64,000 bases of DNA from AP-15 sp963762575 (lineage in GTDB: Bacteria > Pseudomonadota > Alphaproteobacteria > ATCC43930 > CGMCC-115725), in NCBI GenBank assembly GCA_963762575.1, contig CAVXLL010000014.1, positions 62,001-126,000 on the forward strand. Reading direction: 5' to 3'. The notes beneath the pieces are model-generated. The model searched no databases. It was not told where the DNA came from and saw only the letters and a program-made list of their open reading frames with translations. Shown here piece by piece: positions 8,531 to 17,346 of this stretch. The position numbers and the translations under genes were made by a program. The first letter of the stretch is position 1, and each line of letters starts with the position of its first letter.

Positions 8531-10152
8531 GCGGCCCGCGCTTCTAATTCGACGGCGATGGCGTCGATATCGGCCAGAATAGCGACGGCTTCCTCCCGTA
8601 ATTCAGCGAGCAATTCCCGCGGATCGCGGTGCTCGGCAGCTTCGCGGCTTTCCGGCCGATAGCGCGAGGCGGAGAGGTTCCAATCTTCGCGCTCGACCGC
8701 CTCGGCTGCTGCGAACCACCATTTCTCGGCCCAAGGTGCGCCTGTATCGCGATCGCACCAATCCGACCACAACTCGTCGCGGCTGTTGAAGGCGGCGATC
8801 AGGCCCGGCAGATCATCGACCTCGATCGGCTGGTCGTGATTGGCGTCGAGCTTGAAGCCGTCGGCATCGGCGTGCAGGAACATAACCCGCTCGGTGCGCC
8901 CGCCCTTCTGTAGGATAAGGACTGAGGTCTTGACCCCGGAATAGGGCTGGAATACGCCGCCGGGCAGGGACAGAACCCCGTCAACGCGGTTGTTCTGCAA
9001 TAAGATCCGGCGGAGTTCCTTGTGCGCGCCGGTCGAGCCGAAGAGCACACCCTCCGGCACGATGACGCCGCAGCGGCCGTCAGGTTTCAGATTGTCGACC
9101 ATGTATTTGACGAACAGAAGCTCGGTCGCTGTGGTCGTTCCGATCTTGACGTCGTCGACGATGCGGTCGCGGTCGATGCGGCCGGAGAAGGGAGGGTTCG
9201 CGAGCACCACATCGTAGCCGTCGAGGGGCAGACCGCGGTCTGCCTTCATCTGACGGTCGAAGCTGGTGGTCAGAACATTTCGGCGAAGGATTCGGACATC
9301 CGGCAGGCCGCGCAATGCCAGGTTCATCGAGGCGAGGCTGACCATCTTGGCGTCGACATCGTTGCCATAGAAGGTTGCGGTCCGAAGCTTGCGCCATTGG
9401 GCGTCGTTGAGCCGATCACCATAGCCGCGCTCGAAGGTCTTGCCCTCGAACTCCGCGGTCTCGCGTCCGTGCGGCGAAGAATTCGCGAGCCGGATATGAT
9501 CGAAAGCCGCGACGAGAAAACCGGCCGTGCCGGCAGCGGGGTCATAGACGGTCTCGCCGATGCGCGGATCGACCAGATCGACAATTGCGCGGATGATGTG
9601 GCGCGGCGTGCGGAACTGGCCGAGTTCACCAGCCTGCCTGATCTGGCGCAATACATGCTCGAAGAGATCGCCCTTGCTGTCGGGGTCGGCGTGTTCCAGC
9701 CGCAATTCATTGACCAGGGTCACGATCTGAGTGAGGACCGTCGGCTCGTCTATCGCGAGGCGCGCCTGCGCCATGAAACCCATGCCGTAGGCATCGCCGA
9801 TCTCGCGGAAGAAGTCAAAAACCTCGTCGCGGACCCAGGTGACGAGCTGCTCGCCGGACATCGCATTCGCCCAGGACGACCAACGCATGCGTTCGCGCGG
9901 TACGACCTCGACGCCCCGCGATGGCGCGTTCAGCGGGTTGCGGAGGGTCCAATCGCCGGCGAACAGGCTGTCATAGCCGCGCCCGGTGGCTCTCGCTTGC
10001 CGAAGATTGGCGCTGTCGATCCCCTCGATCATGTAAAAGAAGAACAGGAAGCTCAGCTGCTCGGCATTGGTCAGCGGATCGGGATAGCCGCCGCCGTAGA
10101 GATAGTCGCGGATCTGGTCGATCTTGCGGCGCATGTCCGGGGTGAACGGCAT
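8527..10152 (-). CDS. hsdM: Type I restriction-modification DNA methyltransferase subunit
   Basis: 541 residues, normal length. N-terminal HsdM helical domain (residues ~5-150), then an N6-adenine methyltransferase domain with the AdoMet motif DPAAGTAGF (204-212) and the catalytic motif NPPF (319-322, in VVLANPPFSG). Together with HsdS it methylates host DNA and, with HsdR, restricts unmodified DNA. The stop overlaps the hsdS start. 157 bases separate it from hsdR upstream, with a palindromic repeat in the gap, so it may have its own promoter. Confidence 0.95.
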   Translation of the reverse strand: MPFTPDMRRKIDQIRDYLYGGGYPDPLTNAEQLSFLFFFYMIEGIDSANLRQARATGRGYDSLFAGDWTLRNPLNAPSRGVEVVPRERMRWSSWANAMSGEQLVTWVRDEVFDFFREIGDAYGMGFMAQARLAIDEPTVLTQIVTLVNELRLEHADPDSKGDLFEHVLRQIRQAGELGQFRTPRHIIRAIVDLVDPRIGETVYDPAAGTAGFLVAAFDHIRLANSSPHGRETAEFEGKTFERGYGDRLNDAQWRKLRTATFYGNDVDAKMVSLASMNLALRGLPDVRILRRNVLTTSFDRQMKADRGLPLDGYDVVLANPPFSGRIDRDRIVDDVKIGTTTATELLFVKYMVDNLKPDGRCGVIVPEGVLFGSTGAHKELRRILLQNNRVDGVLSLPGGVFQPYSGVKTSVLILQKGGRTERVMFLHADADGFKLDANHDQPIEVDDLPGLIAAFNSRDELWSDWCDRDTGAPWAEKWWFAAAEAVEREDWNLSASRYRPESREAAEHRDPRELLAELREEAVAILADIDAIAVELEARAA

Positions 10153-10240
10153 TGTCGGCCTCTATTATGCTTTCAGGAATCGCATCAGACCTACTCCCCG
10201 CTTTCCCGGCGCAGCCCGGGAACCACTCCTGCCGTAGATA

Positions 10241-10254
10241 CCGGCTTTCGCCGG
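10241..10254. repeat. Short intergenic palindrome CCGGC-TTTC-GCCGG
   Basis: Five-bp stem, four-base loop, in the hsdR-hsdM gap. Same type as the palindromes at 5467-5480 and 12468-12481. Placed 56 bases after the hsdR stop, it could act as a weak terminator or be a REP-like element. Confidence 0.4.
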
Positions 10255-10309
10255 TAAAGCGAGAAAAGGTTCGTCCGCTCGATCGGCGACTGGGCTTGCT
10301 TCGAAAGCA

Positions 10310-12454
10310 TCAGGTTGCAGACTTGTCCGAGCGCGCCTCGCCCTTTGGTTTCCAGGGCAGTGATTCTGCGAAAACAGCCCGGTTCATGTCGCCGAGCACT
10401 CGCTCCAGCTCGGCTTCTCCGCCGAAGACCGCACGGGCGCGCTCGAAACCGCCATTCATCGACAGCGGCGGCATGTCGAACCGCCAGCTCTCGAAGCCGG
10501 TCAGATCGGCGGCATTCGCCTTGATCTGCTCTTTAACCAGGTGGAGAAGGCGTAGCTGGTCAGAATTGAACCTCTGTGGGCTAATCCATGTCTCGAAGGC
10601 GGCGCCGCGCGCCTCAGCGACAGCCTCCTCTGCGTCCATAAATGCATGGCCCGTCTCGTCGATCGTCACCCATTCGCGGGTATTCGGGTCGATTTCGTCG
10701 TGCACATCAAGCGTCAACAAGCGACGCGGTTGATACGGTAACCCGGGCTGCTCGCGCACTATGACAACGCCGCCTTCTCCGGGCATCTCGTCATCACCAT
10801 GGCGCAACGTCACACCGGTGAAGTCGAACATCGTAAATCGGCTTTTGCCGGGCGCCAGACGCGTGCCGCGCCCGCGCATCTGCTGATACAGGATCGAGCT
10901 GTGGGTGAAGCGCGCCATGACCAGATTGCGGACCTCCGGACAGTCAAAGCCAGTGTCCAGCATGTTTACGCTGACGATGATCTGCGGGTATTCCTCTTTC
11001 TTGAAGCGCTTGATCTTCGCCGCCGCCTCCACAGTATCGTCCGGCCCGAGCCCTGATACGACGAAATCGGCGTAGCGAATCGTGGGGCTCGGTTTCTTAT
11101 CCGCGAATTCCTGGTCGAGCATTCGGGCGAGTGTTTCGGCATGACGCTTGGTGACCGCGAACACGATGGTTTTGCCCCAATCGGGCGCGCGACGGACGCC
11201 ATTCGGGCCGGTATAGCCGTTTTCTAGAACCTGACGGAACTCCCGGGCCATCGCGCGATTGCGCTCTGGGATCGTAAATTTCCGTTCCAATGCGGTGGGA
11301 TCGACGATCAGCGGATCGCGGTCTGCGAATAGAGCCTCAAGCTCTGTCCGCGATGCTTCGTCGAGAGCGTCCCAATCGATTTCGCCGCGGGCCACGGGAA
11401 AACCATCTCGGGCGGCAGTGCGTGCCGTCATGGCCCGGTAAATCTCGTAGGGCACCAGGTGGCCGTCAGAAATGGCTTCCAATAACGTATAGCTATAGGT
11501 CGGCCGCTGGACTTCGAAGAAGCGCAATGTGTCTCGGATCGCCTGGCGGTCTTCCTCGTCGACATCCGAGTCGTCTTGCATGACGCATGGCGTCGCGGTC
11601 AGCCCAATCTTTATCGCGTCGAAATGGTCGAGTGCGCGCCGCCATTGGCCGTAGATGCTGCGATGACATTCGTCAATGACGATGAGGTCGAAGTAGCCGG
11701 CCGAGTAGTTGGCATATTCGTTGACCAGCGTTTGCAATGTGACAATGGTGATCCGCTTCTCGTCCTGGAAACGGCGCCCGGTGCGCGGCACGCGATAGCA
11801 CGGCAAATTTGGCAGGCACTCGGCGAAGGCGTCCTCGGCTTGAATGGCGAGCTGATTGCGGTCGACGACGAACAAGGCGCGCGTCACCCAATTCGCCTCG
11901 AACAAGCGTTTTAGGAGGGCGGCGGCCGTGCGGGTCTTGCCGGTGCCCGTCGCCATCTCGACAAGCATCTTTCGTCGCCCATTGACCATCTCGCGGCAAA
12001 GGACGTCGATGCAGGCGGTCTGATAGTTGCGCCCGCCACCCCCGGCGATACGATGATCAATCGCAATGTCGAGCGGATTGCGCCGGATGTCCCGGGCGGC
12101 TCTGCGCCGGATCAGGTCGTCCTGGCTGAATACTGTCTCTACCGGGCGAAAATGTGCGTCCTGGTCTTTGTCGCGAAACCAGACTTCTTCGCCATTCGAC
12201 AGGAAAATAAACGGGACGTCGAGCTGGTCTGCGTATCGGCGACCCTGTGCTTCCCCGGCACTCAGGTTGACGCTGGTGCTCTTGGCCTCGAGAATGGCGA
12301 GTGCGCGGCCCTGGCGATCGAACAGGGCGTAATCTGCTTTGCCGCCATCATCGAAAGGGTATTCGTAACGTACACTGCGCCCGTCGGTCAGCTTCCAGCC
12401 GATATCGCGCAGAAGCTGATCAATTTCGACTCGCGCGAACGCCTCGTTTGTCAC
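10310..12454 (-). CDS. hsdR: Type I restriction endonuclease, motor and nuclease subunit (EcoEI-like)
   Basis: 714 residues, somewhat shorter than the 780-810 usual for EcoEI-type HsdR. Order: PD-(D/E)xK nuclease at the N-terminus (D41, E56-A-K58 in LAILEAKS), then a superfamily 2 translocase with Walker A ATGTGKT (168-174), DECH box (261-264), TATP (286-289) and the helicase C-terminal half (VSVNMLDTGFD, GRGTRL), then a C-terminal EcoEI-type assembly domain. It cleaves foreign DNA after ATP-driven translocation when bound to HsdM/HsdS. First gene of the operon; palindrome 12468-12481 lies just upstream. Confidence 0.95.
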   Translation of the reverse strand: MTNEAFARVEIDQLLRDIGWKLTDGRSVRYEYPFDDGGKADYALFDRQGRALAILEAKSTSVNLSAGEAQGRRYADQLDVPFIFLSNGEEVWFRDKDQDAHFRPVETVFSQDDLIRRRAARDIRRNPLDIAIDHRIAGGGGRNYQTACIDVLCREMVNGRRKMLVEMATGTGKTRTAAALLKRLFEANWVTRALFVVDRNQLAIQAEDAFAECLPNLPCYRVPRTGRRFQDEKRITIVTLQTLVNEYANYSAGYFDLIVIDECHRSIYGQWRRALDHFDAIKIGLTATPCVMQDDSDVDEEDRQAIRDTLRFFEVQRPTYSYTLLEAISDGHLVPYEIYRAMTARTAARDGFPVARGEIDWDALDEASRTELEALFADRDPLIVDPTALERKFTIPERNRAMAREFRQVLENGYTGPNGVRRAPDWGKTIVFAVTKRHAETLARMLDQEFADKKPSPTIRYADFVVSGLGPDDTVEAAAKIKRFKKEEYPQIIVSVNMLDTGFDCPEVRNLVMARFTHSSILYQQMRGRGTRLAPGKSRFTMFDFTGVTLRHGDDEMPGEGGVVIVREQPGLPYQPRRLLTLDVHDEIDPNTREWVTIDETGHAFMDAEEAVAEARGAAFETWISPQRFNSDQLRLLHLVKEQIKANAADLTGFESWRFDMPPLSMNGGFERARAVFGGEAELERVLGDMNRAVFAESLPWKPKGEARSDKSAT

Positions 12455-12467
12455 GCTCGGCCTATCT

Positions 12468-12481
12468 CCCGCTTACGCGGG
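12468..12481. repeat. Short intergenic palindrome CCCGC-TTAC-GCGGG
   Basis: Perfect 5-bp stem and 4-base loop 13 bases upstream of the hsdR start. Third member of the same small repeat type seen at 5467 and 10241; the latter two flank hsdR. Confidence 0.4.
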
Positions 12482-12576
12482 CAGCGAATGCTGGATCACA
12501 ATTCGCCTTTATAGGCGCGGATTCTTAGGCCGGCGTAAAGAGGAGTGGCTAGGAGCCGCTGAAAGCGCGCCCCGCC

Positions 12577-12850
12577 TTACTCCAACGCCTTGACGATTTC
12601 TTCGCACATTTTCTTGGCGTCGCCGAACAGCATCATCGTGTTGTTGCGGTAGAAGAGCTCGTTCTCGACGCCGGCGTAGCCCGAGGCCATCGAGCGCTTG
12701 ACGAAGAGGACGGTCTTGGCGCGCCGTAGATCGGCGAAGAGGGATCGGTCTTGGCGGCCGGGTTGGTGACGTCGTTGACGCGGATCACAAACGCGACGTC
12801 GGGTCGACGCGAAGTCGCGGTTGGCCCAGCATGCGTCCGGCAACCGGATG
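12577..12850 (-). pseudogene. pntB: Decayed 3' fragment of pntB (remnant B)
   Basis: Starting at its stop codon (TAA, minus strand, 12579-12577) the first ~149 bases differ from the full-length pntB copy by only two substitutions by my count; then about 20 bases are missing near 12724, and a larger piece (the part for EVFEFDEIN through HMNVL) is missing near 12826. Similarity ends around 12850 at the codons for PVAGRM, close to where remnant A also ends. It separates the R-M genes from the toxin-antitoxin pair and is in the same orientation as intact pntB. Confidence 0.88.
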
Positions 12851-12852
12851 GC

Positions 12853-12885
12853 TTGTATTAACTGGCTGTTGTGCTACATTGTAGC
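12853..12885 (+). promoter_or_regulatory. Promoter and operator of the toxin-antitoxin operon
   Basis: TTGTAT (12853-12858) and TACATT (12875-12880), 16 bases apart, make a plausible sigma-70 promoter. A palindrome GCTACA-T-TGTAGC (12873-12885) overlaps the -10 element, 21 bases before the antitoxin start. RelB/DinJ-family antitoxins autorepress by binding such palindromes, so this is the likely operator. It begins directly where pntB remnant B ends. Confidence 0.55.
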
Positions 12886-12905
12886 TCAATCTGGAGGATT
12901 TGGCC

Positions 12906-13169
12906 ATGACCGCGAATTCTGTCGTGCGTGCGCGTATCGACGAGCAGACCAAGAACGAAGCCGCCGCCGTGCTGAAGGCTATGGGCCTCACCGTGTCCGA
13001 TGCCTTCCGGCTGATGATGGTCAAGATCGCCAAGGAAAAGGCGCTACCGTTCGAGCCGCTCGTGCCGAATGAAGAAACGATCGAGGCGATGAAAGCCGCG
13101 CGGCGCGGCGAAGTGACCACTGCGGGCTCGCCGGGAGAGCTGCTCGCGAGCCTGAATGCGGATTGTTAG
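12906..13169 (+). CDS. RelB/DinJ-family antitoxin
   Basis: 87 residues. Ribbon-helix-helix N-terminus (NSVVRARIDEQTKNEAAAVL, then MGLTVSDAFRLMMVKIA) typical of DinJ, followed by an extended C-terminal toxin-binding tail. GGAGG at 12893-12897 fits ATG 12906. It neutralises the mRNA interferase encoded downstream and, with it, represses the operon. The stop overlaps the toxin start by 14 bases, ensuring coupled expression. Confidence 0.92.
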   Translation: MTANSVVRARIDEQTKNEAAAVLKAMGLTVSDAFRLMMVKIAKEKALPFEPLVPNEETIEAMKAARRGEVTTAGSPGELLASLNADC

Positions 13170-13437
13170 ATACACCAGCCGCTTTCGCCGCGACTACAGA
13201 CGCGAGAAATCGGGACGGCACAGCAGGCGCCTCGATGCCTTGTTGCTCGAAACGGTCAACTTTCTGGCGAATGATCAGCCGCTGCCGCGCCGCTATTTAG
13301 ATCACCCGCTCGGTGGCGAGTGGAGCGATCACCGCGATTGCCACATCCGACCCGACCTCATCGTGATTTACCGCAAGCCCGACAATGAAAGCCTAGAGCT
13401 TGTCCGGCTCGGCTCGCACAGCGAGCTTGGTCTTTGA
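13156..13437 (+). CDS. YafQ-family mRNA interferase toxin
   Basis: 93 residues, RelE/YafQ fold. The catalytic residues known in Escherichia coli YafQ are present at nearly the same positions: H50 (YLDH), H63 (CHIRPD), D67, and H88 (LGSHSEL). The conserved frame G-x-W/Y...R-x-CH-x-x-PD is clear. The toxin cleaves mRNA on the ribosome when the antitoxin is degraded. All key residues are kept, so the module is probably active. It sits between pntB remnant B and the intact pntB. Confidence 0.92.
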   Translation: MRIVRYTSRFRRDYRREKSGRHSRRLDALLLETVNFLANDQPLPRRYLDHPLGGEWSDHRDCHIRPDLIVIYRKPDNESLELVRLGSHSELGL

Positions 13438-13483
13438 CCCATCTCAGGGCGGGTGATCTTCCAGATCCCGGTAGCGCGCGCGA

Positions 13484-14877
13484 TTACTCCAACGCTTTGA
13501 CGATTTCCTCGCACATTTTCTTGGCGTCGCCGAACAGCATCATCGTGTTGTTGCGGTAGAAGAGCTCGTTCTCGACGCCGGCGTAGCCCGAGGCCATCGA
13601 GCGCTTGACGAAGAGGACGGTCTTGGCGCGCTCGACATCGAGGATCGGCATGCCGTAGATCGGCGAGGAGGGGTCGGTCTTGGCGGCCGGGTTGGTCACG
13701 TCGTTGGCGCCGATCACAAAGGCGACATCGGTCGACGCGAAATCGCGGTTGATCTCGTCGAACTCGAAGACCTCGTCATAGGGGACGTTGGCCTCGGCGA
13801 GCAGCACGTTCATGTGGCCCGGCATGCGCCCGGCGACCGGATGGATCGCGTAGCGCACATTGACCCCGTCCTTCTTCAAGATGTCGGCCATCTCGCGCAG
13901 CGCGTGCTGCGCCTGCGCGACCGCCATGCCGTAGCCCGGCACGATGATGACCGAGCTGGCATTCTTCATGATGAAGGCGGCATCCTCGGCGCTGCCCGAT
14001 CTGACGAGGCGGTCGCCGACCCCGGCCCCGCGGCCACCGTGCCGCCTTCGGTGCCGAACCCGCCGAGGATCACATTGAAGATCGAGCGGTTCATCCCCTT
14101 GCACATGATGTAGCTGAGGATCGCGCCGGAGGAGCCGACGAGGGCGCCGGTGACGATCAAGAGGCTGTTCGACAACGTGAAGCCGATGCCGGCGGCCGCC
14201 CATCCCGAATACGAATTCAGCATCGAGATGACGACCGGCATGTCGGCGCCGCCGATCGGCACGATCAGCAGGAAGCCGAGCGCCAGCGACACCAGCAGGA
14301 GCAGCCAGAAGGCGGGCGCCGCTTCGGTCGAGACGAAGAGCACGATCAGCAGGATCAGCAGGGCTCCGAGCGCGGCGTTGACCAGATGCTGGCCCGGGAA
14401 GACCAGCGGCCGGCCGGTGACGAGCCCCTGCAATTTGGCGAAGGCGACGATCGAGCCGGTGAAGGTGATCGCGCCGATCGCCATGCCGAGCGACATCTCG
14501 ACGAGGCTGCTGCCGTGGATCGCGCCGCGCACGCCGATGCCGTAGAGTTCGGGGTAGGTGAAGGCGGCGGCGGCGACGCATACCGCGGCGAGGCCGACCA
14601 GGCTGTGGAACGCCGCGACCAGCTGCGGCAGCGCCGTCATCTGGATGCGCAGCGCGATGAAGGTGCCGACCGCCCCGCCGATCAGGATGCCGAGAATGAT
14701 CAGCCAAAAGCTGACGACATGCGGCGTCAGCAACGTGGTGACCACCGCGATCAGCATGCCGGCGATGCCGTAGATGTTGCCGACCCGCGCCGTTACCGGC
14801 GAGGACAGGCCGCGCAACGCCAGGATGAAACAGACCGAGGCGACCAGGTAGAAGAAGGCGGACAGGTTCTCGCTCAT
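13484..14877 (-). CDS. pntB: NAD(P) transhydrogenase subunit beta, with apparent one-base deletion
   Basis: Membrane domain II plus NADP(H)-binding domain III of proton-translocating transhydrogenase, which makes NADPH from NADH using the proton gradient. The N-terminal frame (MSENLSAFFYLVASVC...) encodes the transmembrane helices and the C-terminal frame encodes domain III (VIIVPGYGMAVAQAQHALRE, IGANDVTNPAAK, SGYAGVENELFY). The frames are joined only if one base is added at the C4 run 14026-14029 (minus-strand GCGGGGCC), in the linker between the domains. With that base the length is 464 residues, the family norm. Eleven bases follow pntAb. Two decayed 3' copies lie downstream. Confidence 0.9.
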
Positions 14878-14888
14878 CGCGGGCCCCG

Positions 14889-15299
14889 CTATCGCTTTTT
14901 CTGGAACATCTGCAGCATGCGCTGGGTGACGATGAAGCCGCCGAAGATGTTGACGGCGGCCAATGTCACCGCGACGAAGCCCATAATCTTGGCAAAGCTG
15001 ACGCCGAACGGGCCCGCCGCGATCAGCGCTCCGACGATGATGACGCTCGAAATCGCGTTGGTTACGCTCATCAGCGGCGAGTGCAGCGCCGGGGTCACCC
15101 GCCACACGACGTAGTAGCCGACAAAGACCGCGAGCACGAAGACGGTCAACTCAAAGACAAAGGACGGGCCGCCGACGACGGCCGGGGTGGTCTGAACCGT
15201 TGTCAGCTGGTGCGTCAACAGATCGAGATTGCGGGCGAGCGCGCCGGCTTGGCCGGCAAGTTCGCCGGCGCGATCGGCCAGAGAGGCGGGTTCCGCCAT
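14889..15299 (-). CDS. pntAb: NAD(P) transhydrogenase subunit alpha, part 2 (membrane)
   Basis: 136 residues. Three predicted transmembrane helices (ELTVFVLAVFVGYYVVW; AISSVIIVGALIAAG; VAVTLAAVNIFGGFIVTQRML) and the conserved TPALHSPLMSVTNAISS, which together define PntAB. The split alpha subunit is typical of alphaproteobacteria. Spaced 13 bases after pntAa and 11 before pntB. The N-terminal ~45 residues are alanine-rich and soluble, as in relatives. Confidence 0.95.
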   Translation of the reverse strand: MAEPASLADRAGELAGQAGALARNLDLLTHQLTTVQTTPAVVGGPSFVFELTVFVLAVFVGYYVVWRVTPALHSPLMSVTNAISSVIIVGALIAAGPFGVSFAKIMGFVAVTLAAVNIFGGFIVTQRMLQMFQKKR

Positions 15300-15312
15300 C
15301 GCGTCGTCTCCG

Positions 15313-16487
15313 TTAGTTTGAAGCCGCCGCTTCTGCCACGGCCGGCGAGCCGAGCAGCGGGTTCACGATGGCGCCGTTCTCGGTCAAGAGCGTCGCTTTG
15401 ATGATCTCGTCGGCAGTGTCGATCTTCAGCTCTTTGTCCTTGACCAGCAGAGCGAGGAAGGACAGCAGGTTGCGGGCGTAGAGCTGGCTCGCATCGGCGG
15501 CGATGCGAGAAGGCATGTTTGCGGGACCGATGATCTTGACCCCGTTCGGAGTCAAGACGGTCTCCTCCGGGCGGCTGCCCTCGACATTGCCGCCCGCCTC
15601 GACGGCGAGATCGATGATGACCGAGCCCGCGGCCAGTTCGGCGATCATCTCGCTGGTCATCAGAATGGGCGCCTTGCGTCCGGGATCAGGGCGGTACAGA
15701 TGACGATGTCGGTCCGCTTCAGCGCCTCGGTGATCCGCTCGCGCTGCCGCCGTTGGTAGTCTTCTCCCATTTCGCGGGCGTAGCCTCCGGCGGTCTCGGC
15801 CGTGCGGGCCGCTCCCTCGTCGACGGTGATGAACGTCGCACCCAGGCTCTCGACCTGCTCTTTCGCCGCGGCCCGCACGTCGGTCGCAGAAACGATGCCG
15901 CCGAGGCGCCTGCCGGTGGCGATCGCCTGCAACCCGGCAACACCGGCGCCCATGACCAGAATGCGCGCCGCTTTGATCGTTCCGGCCGCGGTCATCATCA
16001 TCGGGAAGGCGCGGCCGAACTCGGCAGCGGCATCGACGACGGCCTTGTAGCCCGCGAGATTGGCCTGCGAGGACAGCACGTCCATGGCCTGTGCGCGGGT
16101 GATCCGCGGCACCAGCTCCATCGCAAAGGCGGCAATCCCGGCGCCGGCATAGGCCTCGGCGTCAGCCGGGTTCTGGGCCGGCTGCAACAGGCCGATCAGC
16201 ACCGCCCCGCGTTTGAACAACGCCAGCTCGTCGATGCCGCCCTCGCCGCCGATCAGCGGACGCTGGACCTTGAGGACAATGTCCGCATCGCCCAACGCCG
16301 TCGCTTGATCCGTCGCAATCGAGGCTCCGGCCTCGGCGAACGCGGCATCGCTGAACCAGGCGCCTTCGCCCGCGCCGCTTTCCACGACGACTTGGAGGGC
16401 CATCCCGCTCATGCGCCTGACGGTATCGGGCGACGCCGCCACCCGGCGTTCGAACGCGCGCCTTTCCCTGACGACGGCGACTTTCAT
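15313..16487 (-). CDS. pntAa: NAD(P) transhydrogenase subunit alpha, part 1, with apparent frameshift
   Basis: NAD(H)-binding domain I. The first frame starts MKVAVVRER and contains the nucleotide-binding VMGAGVAGLQAIATGRRLG and the mobile-loop region (AREMGEDYQRRQRERITEAL), ending in CTALIPDARRPF at a false stop near 15660. The next frame continues exactly where the family does: APILMTSEMI...GSVIIDLAVEAGGNVEGS. Expected sequence is IPGRKAP; adding one G to the minus-strand run ATCCCGGACGC (about 15679-15683) restores it and gives about 391 residues, the usual size. First gene of the pnt operon. Confidence 0.9.
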
Positions 16488-16743
16488 GGACCGGATGTTC
16501 CCCAGTGGCAGGGCCGAAAAACGCGCCCTACAATGCCGTGCGGTCTCCGATTTGTGAAGAGCGAACCCGGCAACATACCCGCGCTTCCGCCCTCTTCCGC
16601 TTTGGTGATAGGGTGCAGTTGCCGGCAGCCGCGTAGTGCGGCGGAGTGCGGTCAAATATGGCTGCCCCGCGCGGGGACACCTGCAAAATCAGTTGCGTAT
16701 CAACGGGGGCGAGCGTGCCGGGAATAAGTCGTCTGGAGGTCCG

Positions 16744-17346
16744 TTGTCAGTCAGTCAGAAATTGGCCGGGCAAAAATTGGCGGAATCGTCGGTTCGCCTG
16801 ATTCCGGGCAGGGATCCGGTGAGCACTCGTTTCGGCGATCAGCTGATCGCGGTTCTGCCAAGGCTGCGGCGGTTCGCGCGCGGGCTCACGGGCGCGGCCG
16901 TCGAGGCCGACGATCTGGTTCAGGCGGCATGCGAACGCGCCCTCGCACGCCAGCATCAGTTTCAGGAGGGCACACGGTTCGACAGCTGGATGTTTCGCAT
17001 CGTGCAGACGATCTGGATCGACCAGGTCCGCTCGCGGGACATCCGCAAGGAAGGTGGCGAGATTGCCGAAGAACGAATGGGTTCGGATGAGGCGGTGCGC
17101 CGGGTCGAGGCTCGGCTCGCTCTCGCTGAGGTTCGGCGGGCGGTCGACCGCTTGCCGCCCGATCAGCGCACGGCCCTGCTGCTCGTGACGGTTGATGGGC
17201 TCAGCTATAAGGAGACTGCCGAAATCGTAGGAGTGCCGATAGGAACGATCATGAGCCGTCTCGCGCGCGCCCGCATCGCATTGCAGCTGCAACTCGAAGC
17301 GGGCGGCGGGATGCGCAGGAGTACCGACAATGCAGAAGCGCAGTGA
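16744..17346 (+). CDS. ECF-type RNA polymerase sigma factor
   Basis: About 200 residues. Region 2 is visible (LPRLRRFARGLTG...EADDLVQAACERAL, then FDSWMFRIVQTIWIDQVRSR) and region 4 (VRRAVDRLPPDQRTALLLV, LSYKETAEIVGVPIGTIMSRLARAR). TTG 16744 was chosen because GGAGG lies at 16735-16739; a GTG at 16819 is an alternative that would drop a 25-residue tail. It directs RNA polymerase to a stress regulon; the anti-sigma gene overlaps its end by 17 bases, so the pair is translationally coupled. Confidence 0.9.
   Translation: MSVSQKLAGQKLAESSVRLIPGRDPVSTRFGDQLIAVLPRLRRFARGLTGAAVEADDLVQAACERALARQHQFQEGTRFDSWMFRIVQTIWIDQVRSRDIRKEGGEIAEERMGSDEAVRRVEARLALAEVRRAVDRLPPDQRTALLLVTVDGLSYKETAEIVGVPIGTIMSRLARARIALQLQLEAGGGMRRSTDNAEAQ

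Noticed and set aside
9022..10257. 411-codon open frame on the plus strand opposite hsdM
   Set aside because: Exact antisense of a strongly conserved methyltransferase; composition is that of a GC-rich shadow frame.
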